Shown: one piece after another, positions 11,276 through 24,092 of the stretch
How positions within the stretch are numbered: position 1 is the first letter of the stretch
Layout: the number at the start of each line of letters is the position of its first letter
Assembly: GCF_025997855.1 (NCBI RefSeq)
Contig: NZ_AP026561.1
Location: 248,001-312,000 of the forward strand
Reading direction: 5' to 3'
DNA from: Deinococcus aetherius
GTDB lineage: Bacteria; Deinococcota; Deinococci; Deinococcales; Deinococcaceae
DNA: 64,000 bases
Program-made: the position numbers and the translations under genes
The notes under the pieces: generated by a model
Database searches by the model: none
What the model was told of the DNA's origin: nothing
The model's input: only the letters and a program-made list of their open reading frames with translations

Positions 11276-11295
11276 GGGCGGACAGTGAGCGTGGG

Positions 11296-12152
11296 TTAGT
11301 TTGTTTGCTCTTGCAAAAACCCGCGCAGGTCCGCCAGGAATTCCTGTGGGCGTTCGAGGTGCGGCATGTGCCCCGTTCCCGGATACACTTGCAAGTCCGC
11401 CCCTGAAATCCCTGCCGCCAGCCGCTCGGCGTTCGGCAGGGGAATGAGGTCGTCGCGCTCGCCGTGCAGCACGAGGGTGGGGACGGTGAGGCGGGCGAGC
11501 CCCGGCGTCGTGTCGTGCGCCCGGATCGCCCGGAACTGCCGCTTGAAGCTCCCTTCGCTCATGGGGTGGCGCTCGGCGTGCCGGGCGGCGAGTTCGAGCA
11601 TTCCCGGGTTGGCTTCGGTGAAGCCGTCGTGCGTCATCAGCGTCAGGGCCTGCTGTGCCCGTTCCCGCGCCTCCATATCGGCGGGCAGGAAGAGGGCCGC
11701 CCTGCCCCGCTCGGTGGCCGGGGTCGAGTCTGCCCCGCCCGGCGTCGTGGAGACGAGCACCAGCCCGCGTACGAGTTCCGGGTGCCGCAGCGCGAGGTGC
11801 TGCGCGACCATCCCGCCCATGCTCAGCCCCACGACGAAGGCGGGCGCGGCGTCCACCGCCCTCAGGAACTCGGCGGCGTCATCCGCGAGGTCCGCGAGTG
11901 TGAAGGCGTCCTCGAACGGGTCCGAGTCTCCGGTGTCCCGGTGGTCGGGCGCGAGGGCGCGGTACTCCTTCCCGACCTCCGCGACGACCCCCTCCCACCC
12001 CAGCCGCGAGCCGCCCAGCCAGGCGAGGAAAAGGACGTTGGCGCGCGGGTGAGGCGGGGAGACCTCCAAGTAGGCGAAGTTCCTGCCCCCCAGCGCGACC
12101 CGGTGAAAGTCCTCTCCCGCTGACGGCTGAGAGCTGACGGCTGACCGCTCCA

Positions 12153-12153
<1 letters not shown>
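11296..12153 (-). CDS. alpha/beta hydrolase
   Basis: A 285-residue hydrolase with nucleophile S111 in GLSMGG, acid D234 or D235 in HGERDDLIP, and H262 in GTGHMPHLERP. It resembles 3-oxoadipate enol-lactonase and small esterases, so the substrate is uncertain. The start ATG (12151-12153) overlaps the stop of the upstream acyl-CoA dehydrogenase by one base. The first ~12 codons are encoded by a GTCAGC-type repeat (12119-12148), giving an N-terminus (MERSAVSSQPSAGEDF) unlike typical family members. I see no alternative ATG or GTG before the conserved region. Confidence 0.82.
12119..12148 (-). repeat. GTCAGC-type repeat inside a coding start
   Basis: The plus strand reads two GCTGACGGCTGA units in near tandem. 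It is the same repeat family as 10357-10402 and 46473-46490. It encodes part of the N-terminus of the hydrolase at 11296-12153. Confidence 0.6.
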
Positions 12154-13949
<1,796 letters not shown>

Positions 13950-13999
13950 AAGGTCGCTCCTTTGCATGGAAGAGGGGGTTGCGCTGCTTCGGTGCCGTC

Positions 14000-14028
14000 A
14001 GCTTAGGCCGCGTGTACGCACACGTCAA
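14000..14028 (-). promoter_or_regulatory. promoter for the FadE-type gene with candidate operator
   Basis: On the minus strand, -35 TTGACG (14023-14028) and -10 TAAGCT (14000-14005) are separated by 17 bp. GCGTAC occurs twice around the -35, near 14015-14020 and 14033-14038, and the context GAAATTGACG matches the promoter at 11236-11265. This suggests a common repressor such as a TetR-type fatty-acid regulator; that assignment is inference. Confidence 0.6.
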
Positions 14029-14043
14029 TTTCGTACGCGGGCG

Positions 14044-14072
14044 TTCACACACCCGGACGGGAACCGTACACT
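14044..14072 (+). promoter_or_regulatory. divergent promoter for the quinone oxidoreductase-MerR operon
   Basis: TTCACA (14044-14049) and TACACT (14067-14072) are separated by 17 bp. The start codon follows 40 bases later with AGGAGG at 14101-14106. The element lies back to back with the leftward FadE promoter, so one operator region could control both directions. Confidence 0.5.
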
Positions 14073-14112
14073 GGGCACCACTCAGCCGTCTTTTTCCCCC
14101 AGGAGGTTTCCC

Positions 14113-15086
14113 ATGCGCGCCCTGATCTGCGACCATTTCGACGAGCCCGAGGCCCTGACCGTCCAAAGCGTGCCCGACCCCACCCCCGGCCCCGGCCAGG
14201 TCGTGCTCGACGTGGAGGCGGCGGGCGTGAACTACCCCGACGCGCTGATGGTGCAGGGGCTGTATCAGGTCAAGCCGCCCTTCCCCTTCACGCCGGGGGC
14301 GGAGGCGGCGGGCGTCGTCTCGGCGGTCGGGGAGGGGGTGCAGGGCATCCAGCTCGGCCAACGGGTCGTGGCATTTACCGGCACAGGTGCATTTGCCGAG
14401 AGGCTGCTCGCCCCCGCAAATGCGGTCATGCCCCTCCCGGAGGGGATGGACGCGGCCGTCGCCGCCAGCCTCCCTCTCGCTTACGGCACGTCCATGCACG
14501 CGCTTGTGGACCGGGCGCAACTCCAACCAAATGAAACTCTGCTCGTCCTCGGCGCGGCGGGCGGGGTGGGGCTCGCGGCGGTGATGATCGGGAAGGCGCT
14601 GGGGGCGCGGGTCATCGCGGCGGCGAGTACCCAGGAGAAGCTGACCCTGGCCCGCGAGCACGGGGCGGACGAGACACTGAACTACGCCGAAGGGGACCTG
14701 CGGGGCGGCCTCAAGACGTTGACGGGCGGGAAGGGGCCGGACGTGATCTTCGACCCGGTGGGCGGGGACCTCGCCGAGCCCGCCTTCCGTTCTATCGGCT
14801 GGGGGGGTCGGTATCTCGTGGTGGGCTTCGCGGGGGGCGACATTCCGAGGCTGCCCCTCAATCTCCCTCTTCTGAAGGGCGCGTCGTTGGTCGGCGTGTT
14901 CTGGGGCGAGTTCGCCCGGCGGGACCCGCGCGGCAACGCCCGCAACCTCGCGCGGCTGGCGGGGTGGGTGGGGGACGGGACGATCCGGCCGCTGGTCAGC
15001 GAACGTTACCCGCTGGAACGCGCCCCCGTGGCCCTGCGCGCCCTGCTGGACCGCCGGGTGACGGGCAAGGTGGTGGTCACGCCCTG

Positions 15087-15087
<1 letters not shown>
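14113..15087 (+). CDS. zinc-independent NADPH:quinone oxidoreductase, MDR family
   Basis: A 324-residue MDR protein. The N-terminal catalytic domain has AAGVNYPDALMVQGLYQVKPPFPFTPG; the cofactor domain has LVLGAAGGVG at 145-153. Zinc-ligand cysteines of alcohol dehydrogenases are absent, as in quinone oxidoreductases and enoyl-CoA reductases. It should reduce quinones or enals with NADPH. The start ATG at 14113 is supported by AGGAGG six bases upstream. Its stop overlaps the MerR gene start by one base, and it diverges from the FadE-type gene, so it probably belongs to the lipid-degradation regulon. Confidence 0.9.
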
Positions 15088-15560
<473 letters not shown>

Positions 15561-15760
15561 GGGAAGACCCGGGGATCGGGGGACTTCTCCAAGAGCCTGT
15601 CTGAACAGGCGGCGTTCCCCCTGCCCGTGGTCAAGGCCCGGTTCTGATCCGCCGCCGCGCACTTCGGGGTCGAGAGGTTCCTGTGCCCGCGCTCCCCCGG
15701 CGGACCTGGGCACGGGATAAGGGGAGGAGGTCGGGGACGACAACCCTCGCGGGCGAGCCC
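15561..15760. other. intergenic region between convergent genes
   Basis: It holds a short hairpin (15595-15600 with 15605-15610, GCCTGT/ACAGGC) 35 bp after the MerR stop that may terminate the operon. No T-tract follows. I see no gene in the rest. Confidence 0.3.
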
Positions 15761-16741
15761 TCAGCCCCCCGTCTTCACGTACCGGGCGGTGCCCTCGTCC
15801 AGCACGAGGTCACCCGCTCCCGCGCTGTCCTCCAGTTGTTCCAGGGTGTAGGCCCCGACGATTGGAAAGACCGGGAAGGGCTCGGCGGTCAGGGCCGCCA
15901 GCGCCACCTGATTCGGCGAGCACCCGAGCCGGGCCGCGACCTCCCGCACCCGCTCCAGCCGCCCGAAGTTGGCGCCGTTGTAGTACACGCGCCGCACGTG
16001 CCGGGCCGAGGGCGAGGCCACCCACCACCTTCCCCGCCCGTACTTCCCACCGAAAAAGCCGTTCGCCTGTGACGAGTACGGCACCGCCGCCAGCCCGGTC
16101 TCGCGGTGCAGTTCCCGGGTCGCCTCGTCCATCACGACGAGGGTGGGGTCGCCCAGGGAGCCGGGATTGGGTTCGGCGAGGCTCCAGCTCATCTGGTTCG
16201 CCACGAAGGGACGCTTTCCAGCACGTCGGGCGTAGGCGTTCGCCTCCCGCAGCCTCGCCGCGCTCCAGTTCGAGGCCCCCAGGGCACGGATCAGTCCCGC
16301 GTCGGCGAGGTCGTTCAGCGTCTCGACGATGTCCGCGACCGGGCGGGTGGGGTCGTCGCGGTGGAGCCAGTACAGGTCGATCCGGTCGGTGCGCAGGTCC
16401 CGCAGGCTTCCCTCCACGTCGAGCCGCAGGTCCTGCCGCGACAGGCGCCCGCGCCGCATGTCCTCCAGCGGCGGGTGGCCGCCCTTGGTGGCGAGGACGA
16501 CCCGGTCGCGCGTGCCCGGGGTCGCCAGCCAGCGCCCGAGCATTTTCTCGCTGCGGCTTCGCTCTCCGGGCAGCCAGTCGGAATAGACGCGGGCGGTGTC
16601 GAGAAAGGTGCCGCCGAGGTCGAGAAAGCGGCCCAGCAGCCGCAGCGAGGCGGCCTCGTCCAGCGTACTTCCGAGGGCCACCGTCCCCAGGGCGATCACG
16701 GAGGGCCGGAGGTCGGTGCCGGGGATGGCCTGGTCGCGCAT
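15761..16741 (-). CDS. aldo/keto reductase
   Basis: A 326-residue TIM-barrel oxidoreductase. Catalytic residues are visible: D48 and Y53 (TFLDTARVY), K86 (VVLATKGG), H127 (LYWLHRDD). It should reduce a carbonyl or oxidise an alcohol with NADP(H); the sequence looks more like sugar- or L-glyceraldehyde-type AKRs than aldose reductase. The ATG at 16739-16741 has GAGG six bases upstream; a TTG four codons upstream is less likely. It is monocistronic and convergent with the MerR gene. Confidence 0.88.
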   Translation of the reverse strand: MRDQAIPGTDLRPSVIALGTVALGSTLDEAASLRLLGRFLDLGGTFLDTARVYSDWLPGERSRSEKMLGRWLATPGTRDRVVLATKGGHPPLEDMRRGRLSRQDLRLDVEGSLRDLRTDRIDLYWLHRDDPTRPVADIVETLNDLADAGLIRALGASNWSAARLREANAYARRAGKRPFVANQMSWSLAEPNPGSLGDPTLVVMDEATRELHRETGLAAVPYSSQANGFFGGKYGRGRWWVASPSARHVRRVYYNGANFGRLERVREVAARLGCSPNQVALAALTAEPFPVFPIVGAYTLEQLEDSAGAGDLVLDEGTARYVKTGG

Positions 16742-17045
16742 GGGTGGCCTCAATGTACGGGGAGACGGGGGCCGCGGGGGCCGGGCCCGCTCAACAGTGG
16801 CCGCCGTGAAGCGGATGGGACAGTCAACGTGGCGTTAAAGGAACAGGGCACCGCGCTCTGTCCAGGTTCTGTGACACGTTGCCTTTAGAATGTGGCCCCA
16901 TGAAGCCTTCTCTCCTGTCGGCCCGTCCGGGCGGCCTGGCGGCGGGCGTGGATCGGGCGAGCTTCCGGCGGCGGGGCGGGGAACGCGCGGTGTCCGGCCT
17001 CTCCCTCCTCCCCACGTCCTGTCGCCCGGCCGAGGTTCCGCAGCC
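16742..17045. other. upstream region of the response regulator, with a possible 49-codon ORF
   Basis: A -10-like TAGAAT (16886-16891) lies 8 bases before an ATG at 16900. That ATG opens a 49-codon frame whose TGA (17047-17049) overlaps the regulator ATG. The peptide shows no recognisable features and the frame may be chance in such GC-rich DNA. No other gene is visible. Confidence 0.25.
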
Positions 17046-17483
17046 ATGAAGTCCATAGACATCCTCCTCGTCGAGGACAACGCGGCCGACATCCTGCTGA
17101 CCGAGGAGGCCTTCAGCGAGGCCGACTTTCCCCACTCGCTGCACCTCGCCCGGGACGGGGTCGAGGCCCTGGCCTTCCTGCGCCGCGAGGGCGAGCACGC
17201 GTCCGCGCCGCGCCCCGACGTGATCCTGCTCGACCTGAACATGCCCCGCATGGGCGGCTTGGAAGTCCTCGACGTGCTCAAGGTGGACCACGACCTGCGC
17301 AACATCCCCGTGATCGTGCTGACCACCTCGCGCGCCGAGCAGGACATCTGGCGCAGCTACAACCTGCACGCCAACGCCTACATCCCCAAGCCTGTCACCC
17401 TGGAGGAATTCGTCGAGGTCATCCGCTCCTTCGGCGCCTTCTGGTTCGCCACGGCGGCCCTTCCCCCCGATCACCAGCCGTAG
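17046..17483 (+). CDS. single-domain response regulator, Rcp1-like
   Basis: A 145-residue stand-alone receiver domain with no output domain. The acidic pocket is E10/D11, the phospho-acceptor is D63 (ILLDLNMP), and the switch residues are T93/T94 and K115 (YIPKPV). The HANAYIPKPV segment and the long alpha4-beta5 region resemble Rcp1-type regulators paired with bacteriophytochromes, but no histidine kinase is nearby. GAGG lies about ten bases before the ATG. Translation may be coupled to a short upstream frame. Confidence 0.88.
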   Translation: MKSIDILLVEDNAADILLTEEAFSEADFPHSLHLARDGVEALAFLRREGEHASAPRPDVILLDLNMPRMGGLEVLDVLKVDHDLRNIPVIVLTTSRAEQDIWRSYNLHANAYIPKPVTLEEFVEVIRSFGAFWFATAALPPDHQP

Positions 17484-18142
17484 GGGTGGGGCGAGGTGGG
17501 CCCTGCCGCAAAACGTCCCCACGAGCGTGAGGAACGAGTTTCAAGCACAACCTTCCTGCGAACGACTCCTCGGGCCATCCCCACGGCATAGGGAGAACGT
17601 GTCGGTGCCCGGTGGAGGCGTCGTCCTCGGTCGGGTCGCGTGGCCTCCCTGGGAAATGTTGAAGGAAGCTCGCCAAAGTGAGTGGAGCGCTGGGGGCGGC
17701 TGAACGACGGGAGCAAAACGGGCGGCGAACGACCGGAGGACCGCGCGTCGGTTCATCCCCATACCCCCGGGCAAGACGGGACAGCGCCGAGGTCCCGGTC
17801 GCTACGTTCGGACCATCCTCACCCACATGGAGAAAACGGTCAGGATGAACGTCGTCCGGCTGGACAGGTGTTCCTCACTCGCATCGGGATGATCCGGCAC
17901 CCGGTAACGCCACGGGCACGAAGAGGCCGTGTTCCCCTCTTTCCGCCGCTCATCAGCGTGGAATCAGCGTGGGGGGCCTACATTACCTTAACGGAAGAGG
18001 AGCGGTTCTTGGACCTTCGGTGGACGCTCTTTCCTGACCTCAAGGCTAGGATGTAAACGCCCATGACCCCCGCCCCACTCTCCAGTCCCAAGTCGCCCCA
18101 CCGTCCACGAAGTCGCCCTCTTTCCCCACGGCGGTGGGCGGC
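17484..18142. other. long intergenic region, no convincing gene
   Basis: About 660 bases. Open frames exist on both strands but their products are rich in Pro, Arg and His and look random. Near the right end, TAGGAT (18047-18052) is a -10-like hexamer. An ATG at 18063 opens a 27-codon frame ending at 18144-18146, overlapping the GTG start of the LCP gene. Confidence 0.4.
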
Positions 18143-19513
18143 GTGAGGCGGTGGCTGCCGTGGGCGCTCCTGCTGCTCGTGGTTCTGGGGGGCGTGGGCG
18201 GCTACCTGTACCGCGAGAAGCGCGAGACCGGCGAGATCGCCCGGGCCGTGTGGCAGGAGTTGCCGGGCCGGGGCGACCCCGAGGAGGCGGAAGCCGAACC
18301 GTTGTTTCAGGACCTGAAGCCTGAAAAGCTGGGGGCCGGACAGGCTCAGGAACCGCCGGTCACCCCGACCCCAGCGCCGACCCCGGCCGAGCAGCCCGGG
18401 CCGGTTCAACAGCCGACCGTGACGCCCGCCGTCCCACAGGCCACCGAGGCGCCTCCACAGAGCCCAAGTCAGGCTCCTCGGCGCCCCTCCGAGACGCCCG
18501 CCTCATCTCCCCCGGCCAGGACGGCGGGGGCGGCGACCATCCCCGCTCGACAGGCGCCCGAAGCCGCGCAGACCGCCGGCAGACCCCAGCCCACGCCAAA
18601 CGCGGGGACGAAAGCCGCCGGGCCGGCACCCGTCGAGCCGTCGGTCGCCGCCGTACCCCAACCCGCCGAGCCCCCGGCGCAGGGTTCCGCCCCGGATTCA
18701 CGACCGGCTCCGAGGCCCGAGGCTCCGGCGGCCCGGGTGCCCGCGCGTACGGTGGGGCAGAACGACGGGGGCAGCATGCGCCCCAACCCCTTTTCCAACA
18801 ACGTGCATATCCTGCTGATCGCCAACGACCAGGAGAAGATCGGCGAGGGCCGGGCGGACTCGATCATGCTCGTCACGCTGAACCCCGACCGGCGGGTCGT
18901 GACGCTGCTGAGCATTCCGCGCGACACGCGGCTCTCTATTCCGGGGCACGGCCTGGACAAGGTGAACCACGCCTACCGCTTCGGGGGGGCCGCCCTGCTC
19001 AACCGCACGCTGCAACGCTTCCTGGGCTTTCCCTTCCAGTACTACGCCGAGATCAGCTACGGCGGCTTCCGCAACATGATCGATCAGGTGGGCGGGGTGG
19101 ACGTGCAAGTGCCCTTCTCCTTCGACTACGAGGGCTACCACTTCGGGAAGGGGCCGATGCACCTGGACGGCAAGACGGCGCTGGCGTACAGCCGGATGCG
19201 CAAGCTCGATCCCCGGGGGGCCTTCGGGCGCGAGGACCGTCACCAGCAGATCGTGCGCGCCCTGATGCTGCGGCTCAACGACATCCCGCTGAACGACACC
19301 GTGCGGCTCAACGACTTTGCCCGCCAGCTCATCCCCTTCGTCCGCACCGACCTGGGCCCGAGGATCATCGTCAACCTGCGCCGCGCCCATCCCTATACCG
19401 ACCGGCTGCCCGTGAAGCTCGGCGTGCGCGGGCACGGGCAGATGATCGGGGGCATCTACTATTTCATCGTGAGCGACGCGGAACGGCGGCGCCTGCACCT
19501 CGCCCTGCGGTAA
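18143..19513 (+). CDS. LytR-CpsA-Psr (LCP) family protein
   Basis: A 456-residue envelope protein. A single N-terminal transmembrane helix (about 5-22) is followed by a Pro/Ala-rich linker of about 150 residues, then the LCP domain from about 215. The domain has [29 protein letters not shown] with the conserved Arg/Asp pair, [12 protein letters not shown], and [26 protein letters not shown] enzymes transfer undecaprenyl-linked polymers to peptidoglycan; in Deinococcus the substrate would be a surface polysaccharide. The start is uncertain: I chose GTG 18143, which overlaps the stop of a short upstream frame; GTG 18134 is the alternative. A strong hairpin follows at 19525. Confidence 0.87.
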   Translation: MRRWLPWALLLLVVLGGVGGYLYREKRETGEIARAVWQELPGRGDPEEAEAEPLFQDLKPEKLGAGQAQEPPVTPTPAPTPAEQPGPVQQPTVTPAVPQATEAPPQSPSQAPRRPSETPASSPPARTAGAATIPARQAPEAAQTAGRPQPTPNAGTKAAGPAPVEPSVAAVPQPAEPPAQGSAPDSRPAPRPEAPAARVPARTVGQNDGGSMRPNPFSNNVHILLIANDQEKIGEGRADSIMLVTLNPDRRVVTLLSIPRDTRLSIPGHGLDKVNHAYRFGGAALLNRTLQRFLGFPFQYYAEISYGGFRNMIDQVGGVDVQVPFSFDYEGYHFGKGPMHLDGKTALAYSRMRKLDPRGAFGREDRHQQIVRALMLRLNDIPLNDTVRLNDFARQLIPFVRTDLGPRIIVNLRRAHPYTDRLPVKLGVRGHGQMIGGIYYFIVSDAERRRLHLALR

Positions 19514-19524
19514 CGGGAGGGAAA

Positions 19525-19567
19525 GCGGCGCCCGGAGGTGGTTTACGGCCACCCCACCGGGCGCCGC
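19525..19567 (+). terminator. terminator-like long hairpin after the LCP gene
   Basis: The 11-bp perfect stem GCGGCGCCCGG/CCGGGCGCCGC (19525-19535 with 19557-19567) encloses an inner GGTGG/CCACC stem. It starts 12 bp after the stop. There is no long T-run after it, as is common in this GC-rich sequence. Confidence 0.7.
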
Positions 19568-19686
19568 TCTCCGTGGATTCTGTGCCATCGTGGACGCCGA
19601 GCCAGGCGCCCACCCCGCCTCCAGCCCCGACCGGCTGGCGGACGACCAACCTCCACGGCCCAAGACCCCCACCAAGGAGCCTTCCC

Positions 19687-21186
<1,500 letters not shown>

Positions 21187-21274
21187 GGACATCCGGGCCT
21201 TCTGAACCGGCGCCCCGTGTGGGAGCATCCGTTCGGCCTGTCCGCCCCAGCCTCCCCCACCCGAAAGGAAGTCG

Positions 21275-22852
21275 ATGCCCCCTCTCCACGACCCCCGCTC
21301 TCCCCTCCTCGCCGCCGCCACCGCCCCGCAGGTCTGGGACCTCCTCGTGATCGGGGGGGGTGCGTCCGGCCTCGGCACCGCCGTCGAGGCCGCCTCGCGC
21401 GGCTACCGCACGCTGCTGCTGGAGGCGCACGACTACGCCAAGGGCACCTCCAGCCGCTCGACCAAGCTCGTCCACGGGGGGGTGCGCTACCTCGCCCAGG
21501 GGAACGTGGGTCTGGTGCGCGAGGCCCTGCGCGAGCGCGGCCTGCTGAAGAAGAACGCCCCGCACCTCGTCCACGACCTCGGCTTCCTGATCGCCTCCTA
21601 CACGTGGTGGTCGCGGCCGTTCTACGGGATAGGGCTGAAGGTGTACGACGCGCTCGCCGGGCGGCTGAACCTCCAGCCCAGCCGCCTCGTGGGTCGCCGC
21701 GACGCGCTCGGCAACATTCCGACCCTGAAAGAGGACGGGCTGCGCGGCGGCGTCCTGTACTTCGACGGGCAGTTCGACGACTCGCGGCTGGCGATCACCC
21801 TGCTGCGCACCCTGGAGGACCACGGCGGGGTGGCGCTCAACTACGCCCCGGTCGTCGGACTCCTCAAGGAGGGGGGCCGGGTCGCTGGGGCCCGCTTCCG
21901 CGACGGGGAGACCGGGCAGGAGCACGAGGTCCGGGCGCGCTCGGTCGTGAACGCGACGGGCGTGTTCGTAGACAACGTCCGGCGGATGGACGACCCCGGG
22001 GCCCGGGCCATGCTCTCGCCCAGCCAGGGGGTGCATGTGGTCGTGGACCGCCGCTTCCTGCCGGGAGACAGCGCCCTGATGGTGCCGCGCACCGACGACG
22101 GGCGGGTGCTCTTCGCGGTGCCCTGGCACGACCACGTGGTGATCGGAACCACGGACACCCCCGTCCCCGAGGCGGGCCTGGAACCCCGCGCGCTGCCCGA
22201 GGAGATCGAGTTCATCCTGAACACCGCCGCGCGCTACCTCGACCCGGCGCCCACCCGCGCGGACGTGCGGAGCGTGTACGTGGGCCTGCGCCCGCTCGTG
22301 CGCAACGAGAAAACGGACGGGGCGGGCTCCACGGCGGCCCTCTCGCGCGACCACCTGATCCGCATTTCGGACTCGGGGCTGATCACCCTGACGGGCGGCA
22401 AGTGGACGACCTACCGCCGCATGGGCGAGGACACGGTGGACCGGGCCGCGAGGCTCGCCGAGCTACCGGGGCGCCTGAGCCTGACCCAGGGGCTGCCTCT
22501 GCACGGCTGGAGCCCGCCCGAGGAGACGGCGGGGCGCCCGGAGCACCTGCGGGTCTACGGCTCGGATGCGGAGAAGATCGGGGCGTTGCCGGGCGCGGGC
22601 CGTCTCCTCCACCCCGACCTCCCCTACACCGAGGCGGAGCTGCGCTGGGCGGTGCGGCGGGAGAGTGCGCGCACCGTCGAGGACCTCCTCGCGCGCCGCA
22701 CCCGCGCCCTGCTGCTGAACGCCCGCGCGAGCCTGGAGGCCGCCCCCCGCGCCGCCGCCCTCCTCGCCGAGGAGCTGGGGAGGGACGGGGCGTGGCAGGA
22801 GGCGCAGGTGAGGGCGTACCGGGAGGTGGCGCAGGGGTATCTCCTGGCCTGA
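21275..22852 (+). CDS. glpD: FAD-dependent glycerol-3-phosphate dehydrogenase
   Basis: A 525-residue flavoprotein that oxidises glycerol 3-phosphate to dihydroxyacetone phosphate and passes electrons to quinones at the membrane. It has the FAD-binding motif LLVIGGGASGLGTAVEAASRGY, then GTSSRSTKLVHGGVRYLAQG (family signature), YFDGQFDDSRLAITL, IGTTDTPVPE, and TLTGGKWTTYRRMGEDTVD near the end of the catalytic domain, with the usual C-terminal helical domain. AAGGAAG lies just before the ATG. It pairs with glpK to feed glycerol into glycolysis. Confidence 0.95.
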   Translation: MPPLHDPRSPLLAAATAPQVWDLLVIGGGASGLGTAVEAASRGYRTLLLEAHDYAKGTSSRSTKLVHGGVRYLAQGNVGLVREALRERGLLKKNAPHLVHDLGFLIASYTWWSRPFYGIGLKVYDALAGRLNLQPSRLVGRRDALGNIPTLKEDGLRGGVLYFDGQFDDSRLAITLLRTLEDHGGVALNYAPVVGLLKEGGRVAGARFRDGETGQEHEVRARSVVNATGVFVDNVRRMDDPGARAMLSPSQGVHVVVDRRFLPGDSALMVPRTDDGRVLFAVPWHDHVVIGTTDTPVPEAGLEPRALPEEIEFILNTAARYLDPAPTRADVRSVYVGLRPLVRNEKTDGAGSTAALSRDHLIRISDSGLITLTGGKWTTYRRMGEDTVDRAARLAELPGRLSLTQGLPLHGWSPPEETAGRPEHLRVYGSDAEKIGALPGAGRLLHPDLPYTEAELRWAVRRESARTVEDLLARRTRALLLNARASLEAAPRAAALLAEELGRDGAWQEAQVRAYREVAQGYLLA

Positions 22853-22955
22853 AGGGACGCTGGGGGGCGGACTCCACTCCCATTCGCCGGGAGACCTCTA
22901 GGATGGGCGGGGTCAGAAGCCCCTCTCCACCCCTCCCACGCAGAATGGAGTCCCC

Positions 22956-23012
22956 ATGCTCAAATTCAAGTTCCCAACTCTGACCCCACTCCCCCGGGGG
23001 GTCACCGCATGA
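22956..23012 (+). CDS. 18-codon upstream ORF coupled to galK
   Basis: The frame encodes [22 protein letters not shown] lies five bases before its ATG, and its TGA (23010-23012) overlaps the galK ATG (23009) by 4 bases. It could be a coupling leader peptide or simply chance. The product resembles nothing I know. Confidence 0.3.
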   Translation: MLKFKFPTLTPLPRGVTA

Positions 23013-24040
23013 GCTTCCGGGAGGTCTTCGGCCGCGAGCCCGAGGTCACCGCGAGCGCGCCGGGCCGCGTCAACCTGCTCGGCGAGCACACCGACTATCA
23101 GGGCGGCTTCGTGCTGCCAACCGCGATCCCACAGCGGGCGACCGTGAGCGTGGGCCGCAGCGGCGGCGGCGAACACCGCCTGCACAGCGCCAACCTTCAC
23201 CGGACGCTGACCGTGCCCCTGGGCGAGCGGGGCAGCGACTTCGCCCGCTACGTGATCGGCTGCATCGAGCTGCTGGGGGTTACCGACGCTCTGGACGTGT
23301 ATATCGACAGCGACGTGCCGAGCGGGGGCCTATCCAGCAGCGCGGCGCTGGAGGTCGGCACCCTGCGGGCCCTGCGTGAGCTGTACGGGCTGGGGCAGGA
23401 CGACGTGGAACTCGCCCTGATCGGCCAGCGGGTCGAGCACGAGTACGTGGGCGTGAAGTCGGGGATCATGGACCAGATGGCGAGCAGCCTCGCCGACACG
23501 GAGCACATGCTCTTCCTCGACACCCGCAGCCTGGAGCGCCGGGTGTACCCCTTCCCGGCGGGCGCGGAGGTCCTCGTGATCGACTCGGGCGTGCCGCGCA
23601 CCCTGGCGGGCAGCGGCTACAACGAGCGCCGCGCCCAGGTCGAGGAGGCCGCCCGCCTGCTCGGCGTGCCCGAGCTGCGCGACGTGACGGACGTGGCGGC
23701 GGTCGAGGCCCTTCAGGACGACCTGCTGCGCCGCCGCGCCCGCCACGTCGTCCTGGAGAACGCGCGGGTGCTGGAGGCCCTGCACGCCGACGCGGGGCGC
23801 TTCGGAGAGCTGATGAACGCCTCCCACGCCAGCCTCAAGGACGACTACGAGGTCTCCCACCCCAAGGTGGACGAACTCGTGGCGCTCCTCCAGGCCGACC
23901 CCCGCGTGTACGGCGCCCGGATGACCGGGGCGGGCTTCGGCGGGGCGCTCGTGGCCCTCGTGCCGCAGGAGGAGGCCGTGGACATCGCCGACGGCGTGCT
24001 CGCGCGCTACAGCGGGCAGGGCCGGCGCGTCGTGCCGTGA
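23009..24040 (+). CDS. galK: galactokinase
   Basis: A 343-residue GHMP kinase that makes galactose 1-phosphate. The galactokinase signature [19 protein letters not shown] starts at residue 19, the ATP-binding motif is [14 protein letters not shown], and the C-terminal motif is [29 protein letters not shown] carries the catalytic Asp. The spacing to galE is 52 bp and the two form a Leloir-pathway pair. galT, the uridylyltransferase, is absent here. The start ATG follows a G-rich stretch (GGGGGT) and overlaps a short upstream frame. Confidence 0.95.
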   Translation: MSFREVFGREPEVTASAPGRVNLLGEHTDYQGGFVLPTAIPQRATVSVGRSGGGEHRLHSANLHRTLTVPLGERGSDFARYVIGCIELLGVTDALDVYIDSDVPSGGLSSSAALEVGTLRALRELYGLGQDDVELALIGQRVEHEYVGVKSGIMDQMASSLADTEHMLFLDTRSLERRVYPFPAGAEVLVIDSGVPRTLAGSGYNERRAQVEEAARLLGVPELRDVTDVAAVEALQDDLLRRRARHVVLENARVLEALHADAGRFGELMNASHASLKDDYEVSHPKVDELVALLQADPRVYGARMTGAGFGGALVALVPQEEAVDIADGVLARYSGQGRRVVP

Positions 24041-24092
24041 GAACCGGGCCAGGCCATCCCCCCTTATCCCCCACTTTCCCGGAGGTCCACCC

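Noticed and set aside
15603..15690. A stretch downstream of the MerR gene that reads loosely like a broken transposase frame.
   Set aside because: Only a few residues look suggestive, with a stop inside, and there are no terminal repeats.
17682..18056. A 124-codon rightward frame before the LCP gene.
   Set aside because: Biased composition, no ribosome binding site and no recognisable motif; probably chance.
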